Shown here in pieces: positions 1 to 8,402 of a DNA stretch of 64,000 nt. This DNA is from Ktedonosporobacter rubrisoli. GTDB taxonomy: Bacteria; Chloroflexota; Ktedonobacteria; Ktedonobacterales; Ktedonobacteraceae. The translations under genes and the position numbers were made by a program. Location: NCBI RefSeq assembly GCF_004208415.1, contig NZ_CP035758.1, positions 8,680,001 through 8,744,000 on the forward strand, read 5' to 3'. Position 1 is the first letter of the stretch; every line of letters starts with the position of its first letter. The notes beneath the pieces are model-generated. The model did not search any database, was not told where the DNA came from, and saw only the letters and a list, made by a program, of their open reading frames with translations.

Positions 1-1384
1 TGATCATCTTGATGATGTGATCAGTACGATTCGTAAATCCCAGCGCGAGACCGCTGGCGTTTCCGAAGAGCTGCAGCAGCAATTTGGCTTCTCGCAGGAG
101 CAAGCGAGGGCTGTGCTGGAGATGCGCCTGTCAAGCCTGGCCGCTCTGCAGCGCCAGAAGATAGACGATGAGCTAAGCGAAGTCCTCAAAAATATCGCTT
201 ACTATAATAAGCTGCTTAGCGATATTGGCGAGATTCGTAAGATCATCAAGCAGGACCTGCAGGAGCTTAAAGAGAAATACGGCGACGCACGCCGCACTGA
301 GGTGATCGAGGCCGAGGCCCGCGATTTCAAGGATGAGGACCTTATCCCCAACGAAGAAGTCGTCGTAACCCTTACCGAGAAGGGTTATATCAAGCGCCTG
401 CCCTCCAACACGTACCGCGCCCAGCGCCGAGGCGGTCGAGGCGTAACAGGCATGGTGACGCGCGAGGATGATACTGTGCGCCACTTGCTAGTGACGCATA
501 CGCACGACAGCTTGCTCTTCTTTACTGATCGCGGGCGCGTCTTCCAGTTGAGAGTGTATGAGCTGCCGGATGTGAGCCGCACTTCAAAGGGCGACCATAT
601 CATCAATCTGATTTCCAAAGAGCAGAGAGAGCGTGTCACAGCCATTGTCTCTGTTCCCAAGGGCGTTAATCGCGACTTCATGATCGTGGCGACCAAGAAG
701 GGCGAGGTCAAGAAGACCGCCATGAGCGAATTTGAGGTAGTGCGTCGCCAGGGCTTGATTGCCATGAATCTTGAAGAGGATGATGAGCTGATTGGGGCGA
801 AGCTGGCTCGCGCTGCTGATGATATATTGCTGATCACCGCTCAGGGACAGTCTATTCGTTTCGCCGTTGATTTGCTACGAACGGCCTCGCGTACCAGCGG
901 TGGCGTACGTGGCATTCGCCTTAGCCCGAAGGATACGGTCGTCTCGCTTAATCTGGCCCTGGAAGATAGCGCGCTACTTGTCGTGACCGAACATGGCTTC
1001 GGGAAGCGAACGCCAATCAACGAATATCCCCGGCAGAGTCGCGGAGGCACAGGTGTGATGACTTCGCGCGTTACGGGGAAGACCGGACCCGTGGCAGCGG
1101 CGCGCACGATTACAGAGAACGATAGCGATTTGATGATCATTTCCGCCAGCGGGGTGGTTATTCGTACCGACGTCAGCCTGATAAAGCAAGCAAGCCGTGC
1201 CACGCAAGGTGTAACGCTGATGAATCTTGGCGATGGCGACGCTGTTGTGGCTGTGGCTACTACCAACGGCAAAAAGCTGGATGGCGCCGATGGTGAGGTC
1301 GAAGTCGTGCTGGATGAGGAAGAGGATGGCAGTCTTGAAGAAAATGCTGCTGAGACCATAGCGCCGAGCGGTGAGGCTGAGTAA
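1..1384 (+). CDS. gyrA: DNA gyrase subunit A, C-terminal part (5' end outside window)
   Basis: GyrA is the DNA-breaking subunit of the ATP-dependent topoisomerase that introduces negative supercoils. The reading frame is open from the first bases, so only the end of the breakage-reunion domain (a coiled-coil rich in Arg, Glu and Leu) and the whole C-terminal beta-pinwheel are present, about 460 residues. The GyrA box QRRGGRG is encoded at 422-442; this motif separates gyrase from ParC, which lacks it. Later blades show the repeated pattern of a hydrophobic strand, then T/S-x-G and R. An acidic tail (VVLDEEEDG) follows the last blade. A GTG at 17 is an internal codon, not a start. A strong hairpin follows the stop. 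Confidence 0.96.
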   Translation, partial: DHLDDVISTIRKSQRETAGVSEELQQQFGFSQEQARAVLEMRLSSLAALQRQKIDDELSEVLKNIAYYNKLLSDIGEIRKIIKQDLQELKEKYGDARRTEVIEAEARDFKDEDLIPNEEVVVTLTEKGYIKRLPSNTYRAQRRGGRGVTGMVTREDDTVRHLLVTHTHDSLLFFTDRGRVFQLRVYELPDVSRTSKGDHIINLISKEQRERVTAIVSVPKGVNRDFMIVATKKGEVKKTAMSEFEVVRRQGLIAMNLEEDDELIGAKLARAADDILLITAQGQSIRFAVDLLRTASRTSGGVRGIRLSPKDTVVSLNLALEDSALLVVTEHGFGKRTPINEYPRQSRGGTGVMTSRVTGKTGPVAAARTITENDSDLMIISASGVVIRTDVSLIKQASRATQGVTLMNLGDGDAVVAVATTNGKKLDGADGEVEVVLDEEEDGSLEENAAETIAPSGEAE

Positions 1385-1419
1385 ACATTCGTCCAATAGG
1401 CAAACAAGAGAGAAAAGAG

Positions 1420-1443
1420 GCCCGGGAACAAGCTTTCCCGGGC
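1420..1443 (+). terminator. Rho-independent-like terminator after gyrA
   Basis: A perfect 9-bp inverted repeat (1420-1428 with 1435-1443, GC-rich, 6-nt loop) lies 36 bases after the gyrA stop and is followed by a T-rich stretch (ttcttgttgt). It also lies just beyond the 3' end of the convergent gene at 1477-1851, so it may serve both strands. Confidence 0.75.
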
Positions 1444-1476
1444 TTCTTGTTGTGCTTGCTAAAAATACTTGGCTTT

Positions 1477-1851
1477 TTAGCTGACGAATAGCGATTTGGT
1501 TTCAGGGGGTAGCGATTGCCCCTTGCGAATACGGCGTGCAGCCGTACGATCTTTGCGCGCTTCCATCTTAATCATGGTGAATGGGCGGTGGTACTTGCTG
1601 CTAAATTCGTCTGCTTTTAGCTCAGAGATGCTAGCGCGCTGCTCATATGAGCGCGCAAAGATATCCCGTTTAGCCTCATCTGTCATATCGGTGAGTAATA
1701 AATAGGCGAGGGCAAATTCGGGCTTGCCCTGCTCCGCGTAAGCATCGGCGCAAGTCAGGCCATCGGCACCCTGCGCTAGCTGCTCCTGTGCCAGTTTCAA
1801 AAAGACGTCTTTCAATGTATCTTTATAAAGCTCTGCAAAAGTCTCTGCCAT
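1477..1851 (-). CDS. Hypothetical protein, 124 aa
   Basis: I do not recognise this protein. It is predicted soluble and mostly helical. An acidic, Ala/Leu-rich N-terminal half (AETFAELYKDTLKDVFLKL) includes a helix-turn-helix-like repeat pattern around EQGKPEFALAYLLL that recalls a TPR-type helical hairpin, and the C-terminal tail is basic (ARKDRTAARRIRKG). The ATG at 1851 is preferred over an upstream in-frame start at 1896 because AGGAGA lies just upstream of it on the minus strand. It converges on gyrA and is followed at a distance by the glycosyltransferase genes, with no obvious operon partner. Confidence 0.6.
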   Translation of the reverse strand: MAETFAELYKDTLKDVFLKLAQEQLAQGADGLTCADAYAEQGKPEFALAYLLLTDMTDEAKRDIFARSYEQRASISELKADEFSSKYHRPFTMIKMEARKDRTAARRIRKGQSLPPETKSLFVS

Positions 1852-1974
1852 TGCCGTCTCCTGGAATGTATGGCCGCATGCAGATAGGCCGGGCAAGTTG
1901 CTTCACTATCTGCATGATAAAATTCGTTTTTTTTAGACATTACTATATTACCATATTTATGGGATTGGCTATAT

Positions 1975-3333
1975 CTATGACATTGAATATATGCCGAGCG
2001 TAAACATGACCATCCCTAGCGAGAGCAGCAGCGCAAAGCCGATGACTATTACGTTATGTCGGCGTAACTGCTGTTCAAAGGAACCCTGAGAGGTCCACCA
2101 GGCCAGCAGCATAAATACAGGGAAGACTTCCATATAGTAGCGGGCAATGCTGTTGGTGATGCCCGAACTGAGTGGCATCAGGATAAAGAGCAGGGCAAAA
2201 AGTCCGTAGGTAAATGGGAGCTTGCGCAGGATTGGGATAAGCGAGAGGAGGAAGAGCACAATAACGAGCATATTCAGAGCGTAGAAGTTCCAGTCGTAGG
2301 GGTTGGCCGGGCGCGGGTAGCGCAGCATATGCCACATGAGCTGGAGTGGATTCAGGGCGCTGCGTCCCCAACCTGAGCGTTCAACATCCTCAAAGGGCAA
2401 GAAAGTGCCAACCTTCCACTTGCCATAGGCGCAAAACAAGGCCAGCCCCAGAGGAATAAGGAGGAGCGCTGCAAAGCCCAGCCAGGTTCGCCAGGCGCGT
2501 AGCGATTGCCAGAGGCCAAGGAAGCGCGAGCGCAGCCAGGCCCGGATGCTTGCGGATCTGTCCTCGGCCGGGCTATAGGGCGCAAATTGCTCGGCGAGAT
2601 ACTGCCAGTATTCCCAGCCAACTATCACAGCCAGCAAAACGCCTTGTGGGCGTGTAAGCGCGGCAAGACCACCCAGAAGACCGGCTATCCACCAGCGCTG
2701 CTGGCGTGCATAGTAGGTGCAGCTCACCGCCAGAGCCAGGAAGAGCGATTCGGGATAGATCGCGGCCAGGTAAAAGCCCATAGGAAATATGGCAAGATAT
2801 AGCACAGTACGCGCGGCTATCTTATCGCCTAACTCCCGCCTGGTAAGCTTATAGAGAAAGATTCCGGCGACGATGGCCGCTAGATTAGAGACAAGCAAGG
2901 CCACCAGGCGGAAGGCATCATCGCTTGTGCCAAAGGGCGTTGTGAACAGACGAATGAGCAGCGGGTAGAGCGGGAAGAAGGCCCAGTTGCTCATGCCGTG
3001 TAAGGTTTGCGCACCCCAGTAGCCCTGCTGGGCTATGCTCAGATAAAATCCGCTATCAAAATGCTGCCACATGAGCCAGAGCATGGCCGGGAAATTGGCC
3101 ATGCGCGGATCGGGATAGATCGGCTGATGAGGCTTAATCAGTGGCAATATATAGTAAATGGTGGTCAGGCCCACAAGTTCCAGCAGCAGGCGAATACCGA
3201 GATAGGGAAGAATAACCGTTGGCCAGAACTTGGCTAAGAGAGCACGTAGCCGGCTCATTGCTACGTCTCGCTTGCCTTCGTTGACTGCGGACCACTCAGT
3301 AGAGTGATCCGCGCTTTCTATTGAAGTTGGCAT
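1975..3333 (-). CDS. PIG-V-like integral membrane mannosyltransferase
   Basis: This is a multi-pass membrane protein of 452 aa with about nine to eleven hydrophobic segments. The first extracytoplasmic loop carries WQHFDSGFYLSIAQQGY followed by FFPLYPLL. An aspartate after the first membrane helix together with the FFPLYP block is the pattern of the PIG-V/GT-C mannosyltransferases, which take sugars from a polyprenyl-phosphate donor. The acceptor is unknown; cell-wall glycan, glycolipid or glycoprotein are all possible. The ATG at 3333 has AAGGAG seven bases upstream and is preferred to a TTG two codons earlier. It lies in a same-strand group with the GT39-like gene and the GtrA-GT2 fusion, which could supply the lipid-linked sugar. 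Confidence 0.8.
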   Translation of the reverse strand: MPTSIESADHSTEWSAVNEGKRDVAMSRLRALLAKFWPTVILPYLGIRLLLELVGLTTIYYILPLIKPHQPIYPDPRMANFPAMLWLMWQHFDSGFYLSIAQQGYWGAQTLHGMSNWAFFPLYPLLIRLFTTPFGTSDDAFRLVALLVSNLAAIVAGIFLYKLTRRELGDKIAARTVLYLAIFPMGFYLAAIYPESLFLALAVSCTYYARQQRWWIAGLLGGLAALTRPQGVLLAVIVGWEYWQYLAEQFAPYSPAEDRSASIRAWLRSRFLGLWQSLRAWRTWLGFAALLLIPLGLALFCAYGKWKVGTFLPFEDVERSGWGRSALNPLQLMWHMLRYPRPANPYDWNFYALNMLVIVLFLLSLIPILRKLPFTYGLFALLFILMPLSSGITNSIARYYMEVFPVFMLLAWWTSQGSFEQQLRRHNVIVIGFALLLSLGMVMFTLGIYSMS

Positions 3334-3373
3334 AGGCAATCTCCTTGAATATCAAGCATAGCACAGGGCTATG

Positions 3374-5107
3374 TTATTTTACATCGGTCGCGTACAGGCG
3401 AATAGTCACCGTACGCGTTATGATCTGGTCAAGAAATGTATAATGGTTATCCAGCCATTGCTGAGCGATCTGAGCCTTTGTCGCAGCCTCATCGTCGCGT
3501 ACACGTCCAACAATAAAGAAAAGGCGCTCATGCTTCGCTCCATATGCCCCTAGAACTTTCGGATCTACCGCCGCGTCGGCTCCTTCACCCGGCGCTGTTG
3601 AGCCGAAATTCTCCCAGGAAAAGGCACCAGGCATATCAGCCGTAAAGTGGGCCTGGCTGGGATAGGCATGCAAATAATACTCAACTGAGATCTGACATCC
3701 CTGCTGGGCATCCTCTTGCATCGTATTATCATAGCAGACCAGGCCATCTGCAGGCTGATATTGTTGCTCTAACCAGTGCGTCGTTGAGTTCCAGTCTTCC
3801 ACCTGGGCGCTTTGATAGTAGAGGGGAACCGTTGAGAGCGCTAGGACGACAAGATCCAGCGTGAGCAAGATCTTGACAGTGCGCCAGCGCCAGATCACCA
3901 CACCCAGGCTGACCAGGAGCATGAGCGCGGGCACAATAGTAACCAGGTAACGGCTTGAAAAGACGCGCATTGAGCCATGTGAAAGCACGTAGCTAACCAC
4001 CATGGGAACGAGGAGCCAGCACAGCAAGCTCCAGGTGATGGGTAAAAATGCCTGACAGCGCTCGACATCCTCACGCAAGAGCGGGTTGTCAAAGGTAGCA
4101 TGGCGGGCACTCAGGCGGTGTTGCAGGCCGTAGGTCGCCAGCACGACCAGCACTCCTAGAGCGCAGCAGGCGCCTAGCGAAAGCAAATAGAGCTTATTAT
4201 CTCCACTAATCGTTGTGAAGAGATGAAAGAGATCATGAAAATTTGGCACCGTGAGCCAGCTCGTACGCGATCCTTGAAGAATCATCAGCAGCATCGGGAC
4301 TAGCAAGATACCTGCGACGACCAGGCTAATAACGCAGGCTAACAATTGCTTGCGCGCAGCCCGGCGCCACTGGCCTGGCAGGAGCAAAAGACCGGCAATG
4401 GCAATCACCTGGGCCAGCAGGATAAATAAGCTGAACAGATGTGCATAGACGGCCAGGACCATCGCCAGAGCAAAAACTAACCACCAGCGCCAGGCATGAG
4501 TCGGGCTGCTCAAGGCAGCAAATAAAGCAAACCAGGCCAGGCAAATGAGCAAGAGCTGCATACTGTAGGAGCGAGCCTGCTGAGCATAGACAAGCTGCAG
4601 ATCGTTAAGTAAATAAAGGCAGGCAGCTACAATCCCGGCCGTGGGGCTGATAAAGCGGCGGCCCAGGCAGAATACAACGCCTGTACTGAGCATAGCAAAA
4701 ATAGCCGATGGCAAGCGTACGACAATCTCAGTGGGATTGAAGCCGAACGCTGTAGTGCAATTGAGCCAGAAGTGGAGAAATAAATAATAGAGCTCCATGT
4801 TCGGCTCAACGCCAAATATGATGTGCCAGAGTAAAGGCAATGGTTGATGGGCCAGCTCTACTGAGAAGGCTTCATCAAACCAGATACTTGGCTCCCCCAG
4901 GCGATAGAGGTTGAGAGCCAGAGCCAGGGCGCAAAAAACAATCCCTATTAACGCCTGGAAGGGAAGGGAAAGCGTGGCTCGTTGAGTCTGCCTTGTCGAT
5001 TTAGCAGAATGTGTGGCCAGCGAAACCGCCGATTCTGCGCTATCTATTTTGTTTCTGTGCGGATGTAGATCGTCCTGGGCGTTGGACTTGTAAGTACTTC
5101 TATCCAT
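3374..5107 (-). CDS. GT39/ArnT-like membrane glycosyltransferase
   Basis: A 577-aa GT-C-fold enzyme. After a roughly 60-residue polar cytoplasmic N-terminus and the first membrane helix comes SIWFDEAFSVELA, the conserved D-E motif of protein O-mannosyltransferases and ArnT-type enzymes. About ten further membrane helices and a soluble periplasmic-type domain follow (roughly the last 140 residues). These enzymes transfer a sugar from undecaprenyl- or dolichyl-phosphate sugar to protein or lipid at the outer face of the membrane. ATG at 5107 has AAGGTGG eight bases upstream; an earlier in-frame GTG exists at 5119. Only 40 bases separate it from the next gene downstream, so co-transcription is likely. 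Confidence 0.82.
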   Translation of the reverse strand: MDRSTYKSNAQDDLHPHRNKIDSAESAVSLATHSAKSTRQTQRATLSLPFQALIGIVFCALALALNLYRLGEPSIWFDEAFSVELAHQPLPLLWHIIFGVEPNMELYYLFLHFWLNCTTAFGFNPTEIVVRLPSAIFAMLSTGVVFCLGRRFISPTAGIVAACLYLLNDLQLVYAQQARSYSMQLLLICLAWFALFAALSSPTHAWRWWLVFALAMVLAVYAHLFSLFILLAQVIAIAGLLLLPGQWRRAARKQLLACVISLVVAGILLVPMLLMILQGSRTSWLTVPNFHDLFHLFTTISGDNKLYLLSLGACCALGVLVVLATYGLQHRLSARHATFDNPLLREDVERCQAFLPITWSLLCWLLVPMVVSYVLSHGSMRVFSSRYLVTIVPALMLLVSLGVVIWRWRTVKILLTLDLVVLALSTVPLYYQSAQVEDWNSTTHWLEQQYQPADGLVCYDNTMQEDAQQGCQISVEYYLHAYPSQAHFTADMPGAFSWENFGSTAPGEGADAAVDPKVLGAYGAKHERLFFIVGRVRDDEAATKAQIAQQWLDNHYTFLDQIITRTVTIRLYATDVK

Positions 5108-5238
5108 CACTGCAACCACCTTCTACGAGCAAAAGTGACATCTTACAAAACCGGTAATTCTTGGAGTTTTGTTAGGTATCCTCCAGAAGAGTGGGCCTGC
5201 ATTATTGCATAGTTTTGCTGGAGGATACGATATGGGCT

Positions 5239-6537
5239 TTATTTGTGGTGAAGAAGCTCTTTCTGCCTCCTTTCTTCTCTGTGCCATTTGCGCGCATAGA
5301 GAAATAATTCTCTAAAGGCGCGGGCAATGACCGCCGGTTTGGCCCCGGTAGCGCGCCCGCCGCGACGCGGTAGATGGCGCACGCCAAGCTCTGTATAAGT
5401 GTAGCCGGCGCGCCTGAATTTGTAGAGGACCTCGGTATTAATCATGGCTCCGCGCGTCTCTAGCTTATGATCATGGAAAAATTGCGCGCGGTACAGCTTA
5501 AAGGCACAATCGACGTCGCGCACACGTAGCTTGAAGACCAGGCGCACCAGCATCTTCCAGCCCCAGGCATTCAGCTTGCGGACCCAGGTATCTTGGCGAT
5601 CGACCCGATAGCCGAGCACCGCGTCATAGTGCTCAATGAGCGGGAAAAAGCGTTCAAGATCATAGATATCAAACTGGCCGTCTGAATCCATAAAGAAGAC
5701 AAGATCCTTGCTGACCGCTTCGAAGCCGCTTACCAGAGCGGCCCCATAGCCCTTGTTTACCTCGTGTTGGATAACATGGACGTGGGTATCCCAGGTTGCA
5801 ATCTCTTCAAGGATCTCCTGGGTGTGATCCTTACTGCCGTCATTTATGACAATAATTTCGAAATCCTGCGTCCAGCTGGACACGGCGTCAATGGCTGTGA
5901 GCACAGTCTGGGCGATAGCAACCTCTTCATTATGGGCGGGCATGATGACAGAGAGGCTATGCTTTGTATAGGCCGCTCGGGTTGTGCCGGCCTGGCTCTG
6001 CATACCGGTAGCAAGTGAGGTAGCGCAGTCGGCCTGTTCCCATTGTTCCTGAGACCTGGCAAATAACCGGCGCATGCCAGCATAGGCAGCAAGCAGCACA
6101 AAAGTAATCATGGTCATTTTACCCGTCAGGATCCAGACAAGATTGGGACTGAAGCCAGGATAGAGAGTTCTGCCGGAGAGCATAAGAATACTGTCGCTAC
6201 CGAGAAGACCTGCAATATTGAGGAGGAATAAATGGATAATCTCGCTAATTGTAAAGCGTTGTTTATTGATCATGGCCCATTGAATGCTTAAGGCAAAGCT
6301 GCTGAGCGTACCAAGCCCATAGGCGATAGTGCTGTACATCAGCAGAAGGCTCTTATCGTGCGTTGGGAAACAAGAAAGCAGAAGATGCAGGATCGCTACA
6401 TCTAGTGTAATAGTAAGTATCCCCACGAGTGCAAGATATATATAGTGCTGATGCGAGAGGCGCTTCCAAAGAATGCGTAGCGGCTCTAGCGCTGTTTGCG
6501 TAGCAACAGGGGCTCGATATGTAAATATTTTAGCCAA
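5239..6537 (-). CDS. GtrA-like membrane domain fused to GT2 polyprenyl-phosphate glycosyltransferase
   Basis: This 432-aa protein joins two modules. Residues about 25-160 hold four hydrophobic helices in the pattern of GtrA/DPMS flippase-like proteins. Residues about 190-400 are a family 2 glycosyltransferase like dolichyl-phosphate mannosyltransferase: LSVIMPAHNEE, then FEIIVINDGSKD, then FFMDSDGQFD (the DxD-type nucleotide-sugar site), and a cationic C-terminus. The expected reaction is transfer of a hexose from a nucleotide sugar to polyprenyl phosphate at the cytoplasmic face, feeding the GT-C enzymes encoded next to it. The usual order is catalytic domain first, GtrA last; here GtrA comes first. 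The start appears to be TTG at 6537, with AGGAGC upstream. Confidence 0.85.
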   Translation of the reverse strand: MAKIFTYRAPVATQTALEPLRILWKRLSHQHYIYLALVGILTITLDVAILHLLLSCFPTHDKSLLLMYSTIAYGLGTLSSFALSIQWAMINKQRFTISEIIHLFLLNIAGLLGSDSILMLSGRTLYPGFSPNLVWILTGKMTMITFVLLAAYAGMRRLFARSQEQWEQADCATSLATGMQSQAGTTRAAYTKHSLSVIMPAHNEEVAIAQTVLTAIDAVSSWTQDFEIIVINDGSKDHTQEILEEIATWDTHVHVIQHEVNKGYGAALVSGFEAVSKDLVFFMDSDGQFDIYDLERFFPLIEHYDAVLGYRVDRQDTWVRKLNAWGWKMLVRLVFKLRVRDVDCAFKLYRAQFFHDHKLETRGAMINTEVLYKFRRAGYTYTELGVRHLPRRGGRATGAKPAVIARAFRELFLYARKWHREERRQKELLHHK

Positions 6538-6871
6538 GGGCTGCTCCTATTCAAGAACAATCACATTCGTTCAATAGGACGAGCATTCCACCTCGCTTGT
6601 AACTCTCAGCCATGAAACATGCATCAGTTTATGACCTTTTTCTTATAAGGCTAGCTGAGCCTGCGTTTGATCTTGTTGAGCAAGAAAATGAGGAGTCAAG
6701 TCCATTGGAATGCTGCCCTGGTAGATGTAGTATAGAGCTTGAAGAGCAAGAGAAGCAAGCATTTTGTAGCGTAATCGCTGGCTGTTCCAGGGCATTTCCT
6801 TCTCGGGGCAGGAAGTGAGACGTCCTGGCTGCCTGCAGTCCTTGTGGCTAGTCGAGGATAGGCCAATCTGC
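6538..6871. other. Intergenic region between divergent GT2 fusion and hisS
   Basis: About 330 bases with no supported gene. A 68-codon plus-strand frame at 6612-6818 has no ribosome binding site and no recognisable content. I looked for a T-box leader before hisS (conserved T-box AGGGTGGNACCGCG and stem-terminator) and did not find one. The hisS promoter lies at its right edge. Confidence 0.5.
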
Positions 6872-6877
6872 TATAAT
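6869..6877 (+). promoter_or_regulatory. Extended -10 promoter of hisS
   Basis: The sequence TGCTATAAT is a perfect extended -10 element. It predicts a transcript start near 6884, about 30 bases before the hisS ATG at 6915. The -35 region is poor, as is common for extended -10 promoters. It also argues against the upstream in-frame ATG at 6876, which lies inside the promoter. Confidence 0.7.
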
Positions 6878-6914
6878 GACGTGGTACTTGTGTGCGTGGA
6901 GGAGAAGAAGCCAT

Positions 6915-8222
6915 ATGCCAGAACAATATCGAGCCCTACAGGGCTTTAGAGACATTTTGCCTGACGAGCAGCCTTACTGGCGCTTCGTTGAAGAGACAAC
7001 AGCCGAAGTAGCCCGCATCTATGGCTACCGGCGCATTGATACTCCGACGTTGGAAGAAACTGCTGTCTTCCGGCACACCTCTGGCGAGGGAACCGACATC
7101 GTTGAGCGGGAGATGTATAGCTTTGACGATCGGGCCGATAAAGAGGGGCGTCGGGTAAACGTTACGCTGCGCCCAGAGGGGACGGCCGGAGTTGTGCGCG
7201 CTTACCTTGAGCATGGCATGTTCAAGTTGCCCCAGCCGGTGAAGCTCTTCTATATGAGCGTGCCGATGTTCCGGCACGAGAAGCCGCAGGCTAAGCGCTA
7301 TCGTGAGCATCATCAATTTGGCTGCGAGGCGATCGGGCAAGAAGATCCGGCGATTGATGCCGAGATCATTGGACTGCTCTATCAGGTCTATATGCGCCTC
7401 GGCCTTAAGCATATTCGGGTGAATATTAATAGCATCGGCGATAGTAACTGCCGACCGCACTATGTCGAGGTGCTGAAAGCTTACTATCAGCCATTGCTTA
7501 GCGAGTGCTGTGCCGACTGCCAGACGCGTTTTTACAAGAATCCTTTACGTCTATTGGATTGTAAGAACTCGCAGGATCAGGCCAAGATTGCCGCCGCACC
7601 CAAGATCAATGAGTATCTGTGTGAGCCATGTCGCGAGCACTTTGCCGCGGTACAGCGCTTCCTCCATCTGTACCAGGTACCGTTCTCGATAGACCCGTTA
7701 ATTGTGCGCGGGCTTGATTATTACTCGCGTACAGTCTTTGAGTTCTTTTCAGGGGACGATAAGACTGCGCTTAACGGCGGCGGGCGCTATGATGGCCTTG
7801 CCGAGATTCTTGGCGGCCAGCCGACGCCGGCAATTGGATTTGGTATGGGCATCGAGCGCATTATCCTTGAGCTAAAGAAGCAGGGGATTGTACCACCGGC
7901 CGAACTTTCTGCTCAGGCCTTTGTGGTTTACTTTGGGAAGCAGCCCGAGGTAAAAGACACTGCTGTGCAGGTCGTGGCCCAGCTGCGCCAGGCCGGTATC
8001 AAGACTGAGATGAGCTATGGAGATCGTAGCCCGAAGGCGCAGATGAAGCAGGCCAATGCCTCGGGAGCTGCCTTTGCTGTGCTCATTCGTGAGGAGGATC
8101 TTGCCAACGATAGCGTTGCGGTAAAAGATCTGCAGGCCCAGGGTATGGATGTAGAGAGCAAGCAAGTGCAGGTAAAACGGGAAGACTTGCTCGCCTATCT
8201 CAGCGGCGATCAGGCCTCCTGA
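6915..8222 (+). CDS. hisS: Histidyl-tRNA synthetase
   Basis: A class II aminoacyl-tRNA synthetase that charges tRNA-His with histidine, 435 aa, the usual length for bacterial HisRS. Class II motif 2 is visible as RPEGTAGVVRAY, followed by the histidine-binding blocks GLDYYSRTVFEF and GGGRYDGLAE, and motif 3 as GFGMGIERI. The last 90 or so residues (FVVYFGKQPEVKD onward) form the anticodon-binding alpha/beta domain. ATG at 6915 is chosen because GGAGGAGAAG precedes it and the promoter overlaps the earlier ATG. It stands alone, with a bidirectional terminator downstream. Confidence 0.97.
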   Translation: MPEQYRALQGFRDILPDEQPYWRFVEETTAEVARIYGYRRIDTPTLEETAVFRHTSGEGTDIVEREMYSFDDRADKEGRRVNVTLRPEGTAGVVRAYLEHGMFKLPQPVKLFYMSVPMFRHEKPQAKRYREHHQFGCEAIGQEDPAIDAEIIGLLYQVYMRLGLKHIRVNINSIGDSNCRPHYVEVLKAYYQPLLSECCADCQTRFYKNPLRLLDCKNSQDQAKIAAAPKINEYLCEPCREHFAAVQRFLHLYQVPFSIDPLIVRGLDYYSRTVFEFFSGDDKTALNGGGRYDGLAEILGGQPTPAIGFGMGIERIILELKKQGIVPPAELSAQAFVVYFGKQPEVKDTAVQVVAQLRQAGIKTEMSYGDRSPKAQMKQANASGAAFAVLIREEDLANDSVAVKDLQAQGMDVESKQVQVKREDLLAYLSGDQAS

Positions 8223-8348
8223 ACGCTGCGGCGGGAGTATGGCAAGCTTGAGAATATAAGCGCAAATTCAGGAGGATGAGAGAGGTGGAGGGTTCCGCTT
8301 GCCTCTGCTCACTCTCTCAGCGGACCCGGCGCGAAGAGATAGGTATGA

Positions 8349-8394
8349 AAAAGAAGCCAGCGAGAAAGTTTTAATGCTTTTCCTGGCTTCTTTT
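8349..8394. terminator. Bidirectional terminator between convergent hisS and zinc-cluster gene
   Basis: A 12-bp inverted repeat (8349-8360 with 8383-8394) carries an A-run on its left arm and a T-run on its right arm, so it can end transcription from both sides. Confidence 0.8.
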
Positions 8395-8402
8395 AGTCTG
8401 CC

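Noticed and set aside
6612..6818. 68-codon frame between the GT2 fusion and hisS
   Set aside because: No ribosome binding site, no recognisable pattern; lies in the promoter region.
6700..6910. T-box or other tRNA-sensing leader before hisS
   Set aside because: The conserved T-box sequence and a terminator stem are absent, and the promoter predicts a leader of only about 30 bases.
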